From NCBI RefSeq assembly GCF_001468225.1, contig NZ_LNRU01000007.1:241001-305000 (forward strand): a DNA stretch of 64,000 nt. Reading direction: 5' to 3'. The notes below the pieces were generated by a model that made no database searches, had not been told where the DNA came from, and saw nothing but the letters and a program-made list of their open reading frames with translations. Within the stretch, counting starts at the first letter, position 1; each line of letters opens with the position of its first letter. The position numbers and the translations under genes are program-made. The stretch comes from Sphingopyxis sp. H053 (lineage in GTDB: Bacteria; Pseudomonadota; Alphaproteobacteria; Sphingomonadales; Sphingomonadaceae). Below are positions 1-7,786 of this stretch, in pieces.

Positions 1-1
1 T

Positions 2-871
2 GGCACCGTCGCCGTGCTGACCGCGACGACCTTCATCCTCGGCGGATTTATGCGCGAACAGGTGTGCGTCTATATGTGCCCCTGGCCGCGCATCCAGACC
101 GCGATGATGGATGAAAAATCGCTGCTGGTGACATACAAGGACTGGCGCGGCGAACCGCGCGGCAGTGTCAAGAAGGCGCAGGCTCACCCCGGCGGCTTCG
201 GCGACTGCATCGACTGCAACCAGTGCGTCGCCGTGTGCCCGACGGGAATCGACATTCGCGAAGGGCCGCAGATCGGTTGCATCACCTGCGCACTCTGTAT
301 CGACGCGTGCGACAGGGCGATGGCGCAGGTCGGTCGCCCGCGCGGGCTCATCGACTATTGCACGCTCGACGATGCGGCGACCGAAAAGGCAGGCGGCACC
401 GGGCAGCCGATCCGCAAGACGCTGCTGCGTCCGCGCACCTTGATCTATTTCGGCGTCTGGACCGCAATCGGTGCGGCGATGCTCTTTTCGCTCGGCCAGC
501 GGACGCGGCTCGACCTTGCCGTCCAGCACGAGCGCAGCCCGCTCTTCGTCCAGCTTTCCGACGGCCACATCCGCAACAATTACACGCTGAAGCTGCGCAA
601 TATGGAAACGCGCCCGCGCCGGGTCGCGGTGAGTGTCAGCGGGCTTCCCGGTGCGGTGCTGTGGACCGACGCCGGTTCGCGTGAAAAGGCCGGGCAGCGT
701 ATCGAACTGGCGCTGCCCGCCGACAGCGTCACGAGCGTCAAACTTTTCGTCGCGGCGCCCGCCATCGGTCCGGCGCGGCAGGATTTCACGATCGGTACGC
801 GCGGGCTCGACGGCGATCCGCGCGGCGACAGCGACATCATCCAGTTCGACCGGCCGGAGGCAGGACAATGA
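2..871 (+). CDS. ccoG: CcoG/RdxA-type 4Fe-4S protein, cbb3 oxidase assembly (5' truncated)
   Basis: Only the C-terminal part is in the window; the frame is already open at base 2. Two ferredoxin-type cysteine clusters are visible (CIDCNQCVAVCP and CITCALCIDAC), followed by a transmembrane segment (LIYFGVWTAIGAAMLFSLG) and the periplasmic Ig-like CcoG tail. Family knowledge: CcoG is a membrane ferredoxin involved in copper reduction and delivery for cbb3-type cytochrome c oxidase. The stop overlaps the next start (ATGA), and the gene order ccoG-fixH-ccoI-ccoS supports the call. The catalytic ccoNOQP genes are presumably just upstream, outside the window. Confidence 0.95.
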   Translation, partial: GTVAVLTATTFILGGFMREQVCVYMCPWPRIQTAMMDEKSLLVTYKDWRGEPRGSVKKAQAHPGGFGDCIDCNQCVAVCPTGIDIREGPQIGCITCALCIDACDRAMAQVGRPRGLIDYCTLDDAATEKAGGTGQPIRKTLLRPRTLIYFGVWTAIGAAMLFSLGQRTRLDLAVQHERSPLFVQLSDGHIRNNYTLKLRNMETRPRRVAVSVSGLPGAVLWTDAGSREKAGQRIELALPADSVTSVKLFVAAPAIGPARQDFTIGTRGLDGDPRGDSDIIQFDRPEAGQ

Positions 872-1338
872 CCGACACACGCAAACCCAAGGCCTTCACC
901 GGCCGGCATATGACGGCGATCCTCGTCGGCTTTTTTGCGGTCGTGATCGCGGTCAATCTCACCATGGCGCGCTTCGCCATGTCGACCTTTGGCGGCAAGG
1001 TAGTCGAGAACAGCTATGTTGCGAGCCAGCATTATAACGAATGGCTAAAACGTGCCGACGCGCAGGACCGCCTCGGATGGGATACGCGCATCACGCTCGA
1101 TGCGAGGCGGCACGTGCTTCTGGCGCTCAGCAAGGATGGCGTTCCGCTCGACGGCATTCGGGCGTCGGCAACGATCAACCACCCCGTTGGGCGCACCCCG
1201 CCCGCCGCGCTCAATTTCGAGCCGGCGGTGGGCGGCGTGCTGCGCTCGGTCGAGCCGCTGGTGTTGGGGCGCTGGCGGCTCGACCTTATCGTCCGGCGTG
1301 GCGCCGACGAAGCCCGCTATCGCGAGAATCTTCAATGA
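868..1338 (+). CDS. fixH: FixH family membrane protein, cbb3 oxidase maturation
   Basis: 156 residues with one N-terminal transmembrane segment (around residues 14-32) and a periplasmic beta-rich domain, matching the FixH/CcoH layout. FixH works with the copper P-type ATPase CcoI in maturing the cbb3 oxidase. The start overlaps the ccoG stop (ATGA), and its own stop overlaps the ccoI start (ATGA at 1335). This indicates translational coupling. The assignment rests on size, topology and position more than on a sharp motif. Confidence 0.88.
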   Translation: MTDTRKPKAFTGRHMTAILVGFFAVVIAVNLTMARFAMSTFGGKVVENSYVASQHYNEWLKRADAQDRLGWDTRITLDARRHVLLALSKDGVPLDGIRASATINHPVGRTPPAALNFEPAVGGVLRSVEPLVLGRWRLDLIVRRGADEARYRENLQ

Positions 1339-3449
1339 CCGCGACCGCCGTCGTCGAACGCGACTTCGCGGTGCCCGATATCCGCTGCGCGGGCTGCATC
1401 GCCAAGCTGGAGCAGGGGCTGGTGCGCGACAGGCGCATCGCCGCCGCGCGCGTCAACTTCACCGAGAAGCGCGTCCATCTGTCCTGCACCCCCGACACCG
1501 ACATGCCCGACCTGATCGGCGCCTTTTCGAGCCTGGGTTTCGAAGCCCACCCGATCGGGAGCGGCCCCGACGAAGCCGATGCCGAAGCCGAAACGAGCCG
1601 TGAGTTGCTGCGCGCGGTCGCGGTGTCGGGCTTCGCGATGATGAACATCATGCTGCTCTCGGTGTCGGTCTGGTCGGGCGCGGCGGGGGCTACGCGCGAC
1701 CTGTTCCACTGGCTGTCGGCGGCGATCGCCCTGCCGACGATCGCTTACGCCGGACGCCCCTTCTTCCGTTCGGCCTGGCGCGCGCTGCGTCATCGCCGCA
1801 CCAATATGGACGTGCCGATCAGCATCGGGGTCCTGCTCGTCAGCGTCATGAGCCTCTACGAGACGGCGACGCACGGCGCCCACGCCTATTTCGATGGCGC
1901 AGTAATGCTGCTCTTTTTCCTGCTCTGCGGCCGCTGGCTCGACAGCGTGATGCGCGACCGCGCGCGGGGCGGCGTCACCGCGCTGCTCCGCAACATGGGC
2001 ACCGGTGCGATGGTCTTTGGCCACGAACGCTCGACGCGCTGGGTGGACGCGACTGCGCTTGAGCCGGATATGGTCATGCTCGTCGCTGCCGGTGAGCGGC
2101 TCGCGGCGGACGGCGTCATCGCGAGCGGATCGAGCAGCATCGATCTGTCGCTGCTGACCGGCGAAAGCGCGCCGCAGACGGTTCGCCCGGGCGACGTCGT
2201 TCATGCGGGCACCCTCAACCTCGATGCACCGCTGAAGGTTCGCGTCACCGCTGCGGGCAGCGATACTGCGATCGCCGATATCGCTAGGCTGATGGGCGAG
2301 GCCGCGCAGGGTAAGTCGCGCTATGTCCGGATCGCCGATCGCGCGGCCCGCCTCTATGCACCGGCCGTCCATTGCCTTGCGCTGCTTGCCTTCGCAGGCT
2401 GGATGATCGCGGGCGCCGGCTGGCATCACAGCCTGCTCATCGCTGCAGCGGTGCTGATCATCACTTGCCCGTGCGCACTCGGCCTTGCTGTGCCCGCCGC
2501 GCAAATCGTCGCCGCGGGGGCCCTGATGCGCAAGGGGGTGCTGATCAAGGATGGCTCGGCGCTGGAGCGCCTGTCCGAAGTCGACCTCGCGCTTGTCGAC
2601 AAGACCGGGACGCTCACGCCTGGCCGCCCCGAGGCGCTCGATCTCGGGCTGCTCGATATCGGCGTCAAATCGTTGGTCCTCGCGCTGGCTCAGTCGAGCC
2701 GTCATCCGCTCAGCGAAGCGCTGACCCGCGGGCTGCAAGCCTATGACGTTCGTCCCGCCGAGGTCGCTTCGATCCGAGAAACCGCGGGGTTCGGGGTGGA
2801 AGCTCGCTGGGCCGACCGCACCGTGACGCTCGGTCGGCCGCTCGGCACCGGGCTGGGCGATGCGCTCGCGACCCAGTTCGCCGTCGACGGGCGTCCGGTG
2901 GCGACGATCCGCTTCGCCGACCAGCTGCGTCCCGACGCGCGCGACGCGGTCGATGCGCTGCGCGAAGCCGGGATCGCGGCCATGATCCTGTCGGGCGATC
3001 GTGCCGAAGCCGTCGCCCCCGTGGCGCGCGAGCTCGGTCTCACCGCGCAGACCGGTATGAGCCCTCAAGACAAGCTCGCCGCGATCGCACGGCAGACGGC
3101 GCTCGGGCACAAGGTGTTGATGCTCGGCGATGGCCTTAATGACGGTCCGGCGCTTGCCGCAGGTTATGCCTCGATGGCGCCGGGCTCCGCGAGCGACGTC
3201 GGCAAAAATGCCGCCGACTGCATATTTATGGGCGACCGGTTGATGCCCGTGGTCGAGACGGTGCGCATGGCGCGGCGAACCCAGACGGTCGTTCGGCAGA
3301 ACTTCATGCTCGCGATCGTCTACAACGTCGTCGCCGTGCCGCTCGCTTTCGCCGGACTCGTCACCCCGTTGATCGCCGCGGTCGCCATGTCGGGATCGTC
3401 GCTTCTCGTCGTCGGCAATGCCCTGCGCCTTAAAGGCGCGATCCGGTGA
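1335..3449 (+). CDS. ccoI: Copper-translocating P1B-type ATPase, cbb3 oxidase type
   Basis: 704 residues, starting at the ATG that overlaps the fixH stop. An N-terminal heavy-metal domain carries CAGC (18-21). All P1B hallmarks are present: TGES (275-278), the membrane CPC metal site (378-380), the phosphorylated DKTGT (422-426), the HP motif (457-458) and GDGLNDG (598-604). Several hydrophobic helices lie at about 95-205, 340-390 and the C-terminus. CcoI/FixI exports Cu to the periplasm for assembly of the haem-copper centre, not for copper detoxification. A longer upstream reading frame exists but would overlap all of fixH, so the 1335 start is preferred. Confidence 0.95.
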   Translation: MTATAVVERDFAVPDIRCAGCIAKLEQGLVRDRRIAAARVNFTEKRVHLSCTPDTDMPDLIGAFSSLGFEAHPIGSGPDEADAEAETSRELLRAVAVSGFAMMNIMLLSVSVWSGAAGATRDLFHWLSAAIALPTIAYAGRPFFRSAWRALRHRRTNMDVPISIGVLLVSVMSLYETATHGAHAYFDGAVMLLFFLLCGRWLDSVMRDRARGGVTALLRNMGTGAMVFGHERSTRWVDATALEPDMVMLVAAGERLAADGVIASGSSSIDLSLLTGESAPQTVRPGDVVHAGTLNLDAPLKVRVTAAGSDTAIADIARLMGEAAQGKSRYVRIADRAARLYAPAVHCLALLAFAGWMIAGAGWHHSLLIAAAVLIITCPCALGLAVPAAQIVAAGALMRKGVLIKDGSALERLSEVDLALVDKTGTLTPGRPEALDLGLLDIGVKSLVLALAQSSRHPLSEALTRGLQAYDVRPAEVASIRETAGFGVEARWADRTVTLGRPLGTGLGDALATQFAVDGRPVATIRFADQLRPDARDAVDALREAGIAAMILSGDRAEAVAPVARELGLTAQTGMSPQDKLAAIARQTALGHKVLMLGDGLNDGPALAAGYASMAPGSASDVGKNAADCIFMGDRLMPVVETVRMARRTQTVVRQNFMLAIVYNVVAVPLAFAGLVTPLIAAVAMSGSSLLVVGNALRLKGAIR

Positions 3450-3601
3450 ACGGCCTTATACTGCTCATACCGATCGCGCTGGGGCTCGGCCTGCTCGGGC
3501 TCGCTGCATTCTTCTGGTCATTGCGCCAAGGGCAGTTCGAGGATCTCGACGGCGCGGCGCTGCGGATCTTCGTTGAGGATGAAGAGGACCGGGCCGCATG
3601 A
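3446..3601 (+). CDS. ccoS: CcoS, small cbb3 oxidase maturation protein
   Basis: A 51-residue protein with a GTG start overlapping the ccoI stop (GTGA). It has an N-terminal membrane helix (LLIPIALGLGLLGLAAFFW), then the diagnostic tail with WSLRQGQFEDLDG followed by an acidic end. This is the classic CcoS signature. The protein is needed for insertion of redox centres (haem b/CuB) into the cbb3 catalytic subunit. Its stop overlaps the start of the next small gene (ATGA at 3598), so the coupled operon continues. Confidence 0.93.
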   Translation: MNGLILLIPIALGLGLLGLAAFFWSLRQGQFEDLDGAALRIFVEDEEDRAA

Positions 3602-3828
3602 TCGCGCGCCGGATCGGAGCCGTTGTGGCGGCGGCGGGCCTCGCCACCGCACCGCTCGCGACCGACGCGCGCGTCATACGCGTCGGGAAGTGCGGCGGCG
3701 CCGCGCAGCATCTTGTCCTGCCTGCCGATCCCGCCCGGCCGAGCGACGAGGGCGGCAATTGCGCCAAGGCGTGTCACGCCATGACCGACCGGCGGGACCG
3801 GCTGTCCGGCAAGCGAGGATGCTGTTGA
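3598..3828 (+). CDS. Small Cys-rich, probably exported protein of unknown function
   Basis: 76 residues, starting inside the ccoS stop (ATGA). Residues 1-24 look like a signal peptide (two Arg, then an Ala/Leu-rich core ending ATDA). The mature part is basic and contains six Cys, including CAKACHA and a terminal CC. I do not recognise a family. Coupling to ccoS suggests a role with the oxidase or with copper/redox handling at the membrane, but that is inference from position. The tight overlap is the main reason to believe it is real. Confidence 0.6.
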   Translation: MIARRIGAVVAAAGLATAPLATDARVIRVGKCGGAAQHLVLPADPARPSDEGGNCAKACHAMTDRRDRLSGKRGCC

Positions 3829-3839
3829 CGCGGCGGGTT

Positions 3840-3853
3840 TTGATCCCGGTCAA
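3840..3853 (+). promoter_or_regulatory. FNR/FixK-type box upstream of hemN
   Basis: TTGAT-CCCG-GTCAA matches the FixK/FnrL consensus TTGAY-N4-RTCAA exactly. Its centre (3846.5) lies 41.5 bases before the A of the hemN start codon, the standard position of an activator site relative to +1. The site therefore predicts low-oxygen activation of hemN. Confidence 0.75.
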
Positions 3854-3887
3854 TGTCGCCGCTGCGGGCGCCGCGTAAAGCCGTCGC

Positions 3888-5243
3888 ATGTGGTCCTATC
3901 ATCCCGATCTTCTCGCCCGGCCCGTGCCGCGCTACACCAGCTATCCAACGGCGATGGAATTTGCCGACGACGTCGGCGCCGACGCCTATGCACAGGCACT
4001 CGACGCAGTCGAAGCCGCGACGCCGATTTCGCTTTATGTCCATATCCCCTTTTGCGAGCAGATCTGCTGGTATTGCGGCTGCAACACCGGCGCGGCGGGA
4101 CGCAAGCATCGGCTCGCCGACTATCTCGCGGCGCTCCAGTCGGAGATTACGCTTGTCGCCAAGCGGCTCGGGGGCCGCGGACGCGTCCAGCGCATTGCCT
4201 TCGGCGGCGGTAGCCCTAATGCGATCGCCCCGGTCGAGCTGGTGCGCCTGCTCGACCTGTTGCTTACCCTGTTCGATGCGCACCGGCCCGAGATATCGAT
4301 CGAGCTCGATCCGCGCGGCTTCTCTGCCGAATGGGCACTTGTACTGGCTGCCGCGCGCGTGACCCGCGTGAGCCTCGGCGTGCAGACCTTCGCACCGCAT
4401 ATCCAGCAGGCAATCGGACGCATCCAGCCGCTCTCCCATATCGAACGCGTCGTGGCCGGGCTTCGGCTGCGCGATATCGACGCCATCAATTTCGATCTGA
4501 TGTACGGCCTGCCGGGTCAGACCCTCGCCGATCTCGATGAGACGCTCGAGGAAACGATCCGTCTCGCGCCGAGCCGGATATCGCTTTTCGGCTATGCGCA
4601 TCTCCCGAACATGATTCCGCGCCAGCGCCAGATCGACGCCAGCAATCTGCCCGACCATGAATTGCGCTTCGAGCAGGCCCGGCGCGGGTATGAGCGCCTC
4701 ACCGATGCGGGCTATGTTCCCGTCGGATTCGATCATTTCGCGCTGCCTTCCGATCCGCTTGCCGACGCCGCGCGCGACGGGCGGGTGAGCCGCAATTTTC
4801 AGGGCTTTACCGAGGACGACAGCCCGGTTCTGATCGGCATCGGTGCCAGTGCGATCAGCCGGTTTCCCGATCTCATCGTCCAGAATGAAAAACGCGCGGG
4901 CGTCTATCGTGACCTCATCGCAGCCGATCAGTTGTCCGCCGTTCTGGGCGTTGCGATCGACGCCGATGACCGCGAGCGCGGGCGGCTCATCAAGGAGTTG
5001 CTGTGCCAGGGGACCGCTTGCCTCGACGCGCGCTGGCTAAAGTCTGCGCGGGCCGCGCTTGCGCCCTTCGAGCGCCTGAATATCCTTCGCTGGGAGGGTG
5101 AAAGGCTCGTCGTCGAGGACCATGGCCTGCCCTACGCCCGACTGGTCGCCGCGCAATTCGACCGTCATCGCGGCGCGATCACTCGTGAGGACCTCGAGCC
5201 TATGTTTTCCAATTGCGCAGATAGAACAGCAAGCAGGGCATGA
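3888..5243 (+). CDS. hemN: Oxygen-independent coproporphyrinogen III dehydrogenase
   Basis: 451 residues. The N-terminus (WSYHPDLLARPVPRYTSYPTA) is typical of HemN. The radical-SAM cluster site CEQICWYCGC gives Cys 56, 60 and 63 plus the extra Cys 65 characteristic of true HemN. A glycine-rich FGGGSPN SAM segment follows. HemN converts coproporphyrinogen III to protoporphyrinogen IX without O2, supplying haem under microaerobic conditions. There is no clear Shine-Dalgarno before the ATG, and the FNR/FixK box spacing puts transcription start at or next to the ATG, so the mRNA may be leaderless. Confidence 0.95.
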   Translation: MWSYHPDLLARPVPRYTSYPTAMEFADDVGADAYAQALDAVEAATPISLYVHIPFCEQICWYCGCNTGAAGRKHRLADYLAALQSEITLVAKRLGGRGRVQRIAFGGGSPNAIAPVELVRLLDLLLTLFDAHRPEISIELDPRGFSAEWALVLAAARVTRVSLGVQTFAPHIQQAIGRIQPLSHIERVVAGLRLRDIDAINFDLMYGLPGQTLADLDETLEETIRLAPSRISLFGYAHLPNMIPRQRQIDASNLPDHELRFEQARRGYERLTDAGYVPVGFDHFALPSDPLADAARDGRVSRNFQGFTEDDSPVLIGIGASAISRFPDLIVQNEKRAGVYRDLIAADQLSAVLGVAIDADDRERGRLIKELLCQGTACLDARWLKSARAALAPFERLNILRWEGERLVVEDHGLPYARLVAAQFDRHRGAITREDLEPMFSNCADRTASRA

Positions 5244-5260
5244 TATAAATCCTCCGCTAA

Positions 5261-5276
5261 CTGCAGAAATCTGCAG
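5261..5276. promoter_or_regulatory. Perfect inverted repeat upstream of hemA
   Basis: CTGCAGA-AA-TCTGCAG is a 16-bp perfect palindrome in the 127-bp hemN-hemA gap, about 95 bp before the hemA start. It could be an operator for a dimeric regulator of haem synthesis. I do not recognise the regulator, and no FNR box is present in this gap. Confidence 0.35.
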
Positions 5277-5370
5277 CTTACCTGTACGTGTTATTCCTAA
5301 TGGGAAGCGTATCCGCCCTGACAGATAGAAGCCTCATATCCCGGCTATTTCAACCTTTAGGGGCAGGCTC

Positions 5371-6585
5371 ATGCGCTACGACCAGATTTTCAGCGATGCG
5401 ATCGCGCGCCTGCACGACGAGGGACGCTATCGGGTGTTCGTCGATATCCTGCGGGACCGCGGCGCCTACCCCGGCGCGCGCTGCTTCGATGCCGATGGGG
5501 AAGCGAGGCCGATCACCGTCTGGTGTTCGAACGACTATCTCGGCATGGGGCAGCACCCGGCGGTCCTCGATGCAATGGAAGCCGCAATCGCTGATGTCGG
5601 TGCGGGCTCGGGCGGCACACGGAATATCAGCGGCAACACCCATTATCATATCGAACTCGAGCGCGAGCTTGCCGATCTCCATGGCAAGGAGAGTGCGCTC
5701 CTCTTTACGTCGGGCTATGTGTCGAACGACGCCACGCTCGCGACGCTGGGCAAGCTCCTGCCCAGCTGCGTGGTATTTTCGGACGAGCTAAATCACGCGA
5801 GCATGATTGCCGGCATTCGCAATGCGGGATGCGAGCGGAAGATCTTTCGCCACAATGATCTGGCGCATCTCGAGGCACTGCTTGCCGAAACGGACCCCGC
5901 GCGGGCCAAGCTCATCGCCTTCGAGAGTGTCTATTCGATGGACGGCGACGTCGCGCCGATCGCCGCGATCTGCGATCTGGCCGATCGCTATCAGGCCCTC
6001 ACCTATCTCGATGAAGTCCACGCCGTCGGCATGTACGGCTCGCGCGGTGGCGGTATATCGGAGCGCGATGAAGTGGCGCACCGCGTCAGCGTGATCGAGG
6101 GCACGCTCGCCAAGGCCTTCGGCGTCATGGGCGGTTATATCGCCGCGGACCGCGCAGTCATTGACTGCATTCGCAGCTATGCACCAGGCTTCATCTTCAC
6201 GACCTCGCTGTCGCCTGTTCTCGCCGCCGGCGCGCTCGCCAGCGTTCGCCACCTGAAAGTGTCGACATCTGAACGCGAAGGACAGCGGGCCGCTGCTCAG
6301 CGGCTCAAGTCGCTGTTTCGGGCCGCAGGGTTGCCGGTCTTGCCGAGCGACACGCACATCGTCCCGCTCCTCGTGGGCGACCCTGTCCGCGCCAAGGCCC
6401 TCAGCGACCATCTGCTCACCGAGCATGGCGCCTATGTTCAGCCGATCAACTATCCAACGGTACCGCGCGGAACCGAGCGGCTTCGCTTCACGCCGGGTCC
6501 GCTGCATGGCGAGGAGGAAATGAAGGCACTGACGGCGGCGCTTGCCGCTTGGTATTTCCCATATCGCATGCCGATTGCCGCGTGA
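5371..6585 (+). CDS. hemA: 5-aminolevulinate synthase
   Basis: 404 residues, full length for the alphaproteobacterial Shemin-pathway enzyme, which condenses glycine and succinyl-CoA to 5-aminolevulinate using PLP. Visible motifs are [11 protein letters not shown] (79-89), DEVHAVG (214-220) and EGTLAKAFG with the PLP lysine K248. It follows hemN in the same direction, but a 127-bp gap with its own palindrome suggests separate control. It is the committed step of haem synthesis and sits logically beside a haem-rich oxidase operon. Confidence 0.96.
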   Translation: MRYDQIFSDAIARLHDEGRYRVFVDILRDRGAYPGARCFDADGEARPITVWCSNDYLGMGQHPAVLDAMEAAIADVGAGSGGTRNISGNTHYHIELERELADLHGKESALLFTSGYVSNDATLATLGKLLPSCVVFSDELNHASMIAGIRNAGCERKIFRHNDLAHLEALLAETDPARAKLIAFESVYSMDGDVAPIAAICDLADRYQALTYLDEVHAVGMYGSRGGGISERDEVAHRVSVIEGTLAKAFGVMGGYIAADRAVIDCIRSYAPGFIFTTSLSPVLAAGALASVRHLKVSTSEREGQRAAAQRLKSLFRAAGLPVLPSDTHIVPLLVGDPVRAKALSDHLLTEHGAYVQPINYPTVPRGTERLRFTPGPLHGEEEMKALTAALAAWYFPYRMPIAA

Positions 6586-6609
6586 CGAACTGAGTGGGAA
6601 TCGGCACGA

Positions 6610-6807
6610 TTAGGGTACGCAGCCGGCCAAAAATCCGATGTAATCCAGTGGTCTAAGATTAATTTGGGGCCTTTTTGGGGGCACTGGACGATTTGCGAAT
6701 AGAGGAATATCCCGGAAAACTGCCAATTTTTTCGCGTAATTAGATTCCGGCTCGGCTCCAAACTTTTCCCAAGTTGCAAAATCAGACTTCGCTTGCGTCG
6801 GTCCCAT
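6610..6807 (-). CDS. Possible 65-residue protein in a lower-GC gap
   Basis: An open frame on the minus strand starting at ATG 6807, with a purine-rich AGGGGCG shortly upstream. The product is soluble and mixed in charge (for example KFGAEPESNYAKKL). I recognise no family. The DNA here is clearly less GC-rich than the flanks, which may mean acquired DNA or a decayed gene. It lies downstream of the 23-residue peptide unit on the same strand, beyond its terminator. Support is weak. Confidence 0.25.
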   Translation of the reverse strand: MGPTQAKSDFATWEKFGAEPESNYAKKLAVFRDIPLFANRPVPPKRPQINLRPLDYIGFLAGCVP

Positions 6808-6884
6808 GGCGTCGCCCCTATCGCGCAATCTGTAGCGCCGGTTTCTGACGGTAACCTGACGAGGGAGGCTGTTCGGTAGCCCCA

Positions 6885-6918
6885 AGGACAAAGGGCTGCC
6901 CCTTTCGGAGCAGCCCTT
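6885..6918 (-). terminator. Hairpin terminator after the 23-residue peptide gene
   Basis: A perfect 9-bp stem (AAGGGCTGC with GCAGCCCTT, 6891-6918) and a 10-nt loop. Read on the minus strand it is followed by TTTGTCCTT, a weak U-tract. On the plus strand no T-run follows, so it is assigned to the minus-strand transcript. Confidence 0.55.
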
Positions 6919-6944
6919 CCATTGTCGTGCCTGTTCGCGGACGA

Positions 6945-7016
6945 TTATCCGAGCCGGACCCCCGCGAGGAAGGTCATGCTCAAATCTGCCGCATGCGGCG
7001 CGTGACAATGAGACAT
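6945..7016 (-). CDS. Candidate 23-residue peptide with strong RBS
   Basis: A minus-strand mini-gene starting at ATG 7016 and ending TAA at 6945, encoding 23 residues (begins MSHCHAPHAADLS). The start is preceded by AAAGGAGGTGG, one of the strongest Shine-Dalgarno sequences in the window, at good spacing. A promoter-like pair lies about 40-60 nt upstream and a hairpin terminator about 25 nt downstream, so it looks like a dedicated transcription unit of roughly 160 nt. The peptide has three His and one Cys near its start. It could be a leader peptide, a small functional peptide, or a dual-function small RNA. I recognise no homologue. Confidence 0.5.
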   Translation of the reverse strand: MSHCHAPHAADLSMTFLAGVRLG

Positions 7017-7051
7017 TCGACCACCTCCTTTCGCTTGTTGACGATGAAATC

Positions 7052-7079
7052 AATGTAAGATTCCTGGCGGTCAGTTCAA
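7052..7079 (-). promoter_or_regulatory. Predicted sigma-70-type promoter for the 23-residue peptide
   Basis: On the minus strand, TTGAAC (7079-7074), a 16-nt spacer, then TACATT (7057-7052). Transcription would begin near 7045, giving a 5' leader of about 30 nt that contains the strong Shine-Dalgarno. Confidence 0.4.
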
Positions 7080-7216
7080 GATGTTTGCTTTTGCCCCGCA
7101 CACGGAGCCAGGCGGACGATATCCAGCTTGTGAATCGTCCCGCTTTCTGCTTGCCGTTTGCGCGCCCTGCCGGGAAAGAAGTTTCTATCGGACTCGTTCG
7201 CATGGAGGACAGCAGC

Positions 7217-7597
7217 ATGGCCCATGGCACCGCCCGCATCGGCAAGGATCATTATCGCACCGCGATCAACGTCGGCGGCCATGAGCTGATCGGCGACGAG
7301 GGGCCGGGGCTGGGCGGGCAGAATCTGGGGCCGGCGCCTTATGATTTCCTGCTCGCGGGCCTCGGCGCGTGCACCGCGATCACATTGCGCATGTACGCCG
7401 ACCGCAAGGAATGGCCGCTCGAATCGGTCGATGTCGGCCTGCGGCTCGTCAACAAGGACGGCCTTCGGGTCGATCGGGTGCTGACGATCGCGGGGCTCGA
7501 CGACGAACAGAAAGCACGGCTCGCCGATATTGCCGAGCGGACGCCGGTGACGCTGACGCTGAAGGGCGGGCTGCCGATCGACACAAGATTGGCATAG
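7217..7597 (+). CDS. OsmC-like protein lacking the second catalytic Cys
   Basis: 126 residues from the ATG at 7217, which has GGAGG eight bases upstream; an ATG at 7202 overlaps that site and is less likely. The OsmC fold signature is clear, with LGACTAITLRMYADRK around Cys 52. OsmC/Ohr enzymes reduce organic hydroperoxides with a Cys pair, the second normally in a CPV context. Here that position reads ERTPVTLTL (Thr 109), so the usual disulphide peroxidase chemistry is doubtful. It may be a one-Cys peroxidase or have another role. It is followed by a 131-bp repeat and tetR. Confidence 0.85.
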   Translation: MAHGTARIGKDHYRTAINVGGHELIGDEGPGLGGQNLGPAPYDFLLAGLGACTAITLRMYADRKEWPLESVDVGLRLVNKDGLRVDRVLTIAGLDDEQKARLADIAERTPVTLTLKGGLPIDTRLA

Positions 7598-7598
7598 G

Positions 7599-7729
7599 AT
7601 CCTCCCTGTCGCGAAGCGATGGGGAGGGGGACCATGCAAAGCATGGTGGAGGGGCCGCGACGTTGCGTTATGGCCCCTCCGTCAGCGCTTCGCGCTGCCA
7701 CCTCCCCATTGCTTCGCGACAGGGAGGAT
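7599..7729. repeat. 131-bp palindromic intergenic element, copy 1
   Basis: The ends are inverted repeats (ATCCTCCCTGTCGCGAAGC and its near-complement ending in AGGGAGGAT). The interior has a second pair around GGAGGGGCC/GGCCCCTCC. A closely similar element in the opposite orientation lies at 52927-53057. This REP- or MITE-like, noncoding element separates the OsmC gene from tetR. Confidence 0.75.
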
Positions 7730-7748
7730 AGGGGATCGGGGGCGCCAC

Positions 7749-7780
7749 TGGACAAGTTGCGATCTACCACTTATATACCA
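7749..7780 (+). promoter_or_regulatory. tetR promoter with overlapping operator half-site
   Basis: TGGACA (7749-7754), 17-nt spacer, TATATA (7772-7777). Transcription would start near 7784, only about 3 nt before the tetR ATG, so the mRNA would be nearly leaderless. ACTTATATACCA (7769-7780) overlaps the -10 and recurs at 8514-8525 before the efflux operon. This suggests autoregulation. Confidence 0.5.
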
Positions 7781-7786
7781 GCCGTT

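Noticed and set aside
7036..7051. TTGA...TCAA as a second FNR/FixK box
   Set aside because: The half-sites are separated by eight bases, not six, so it does not fit the consensus.
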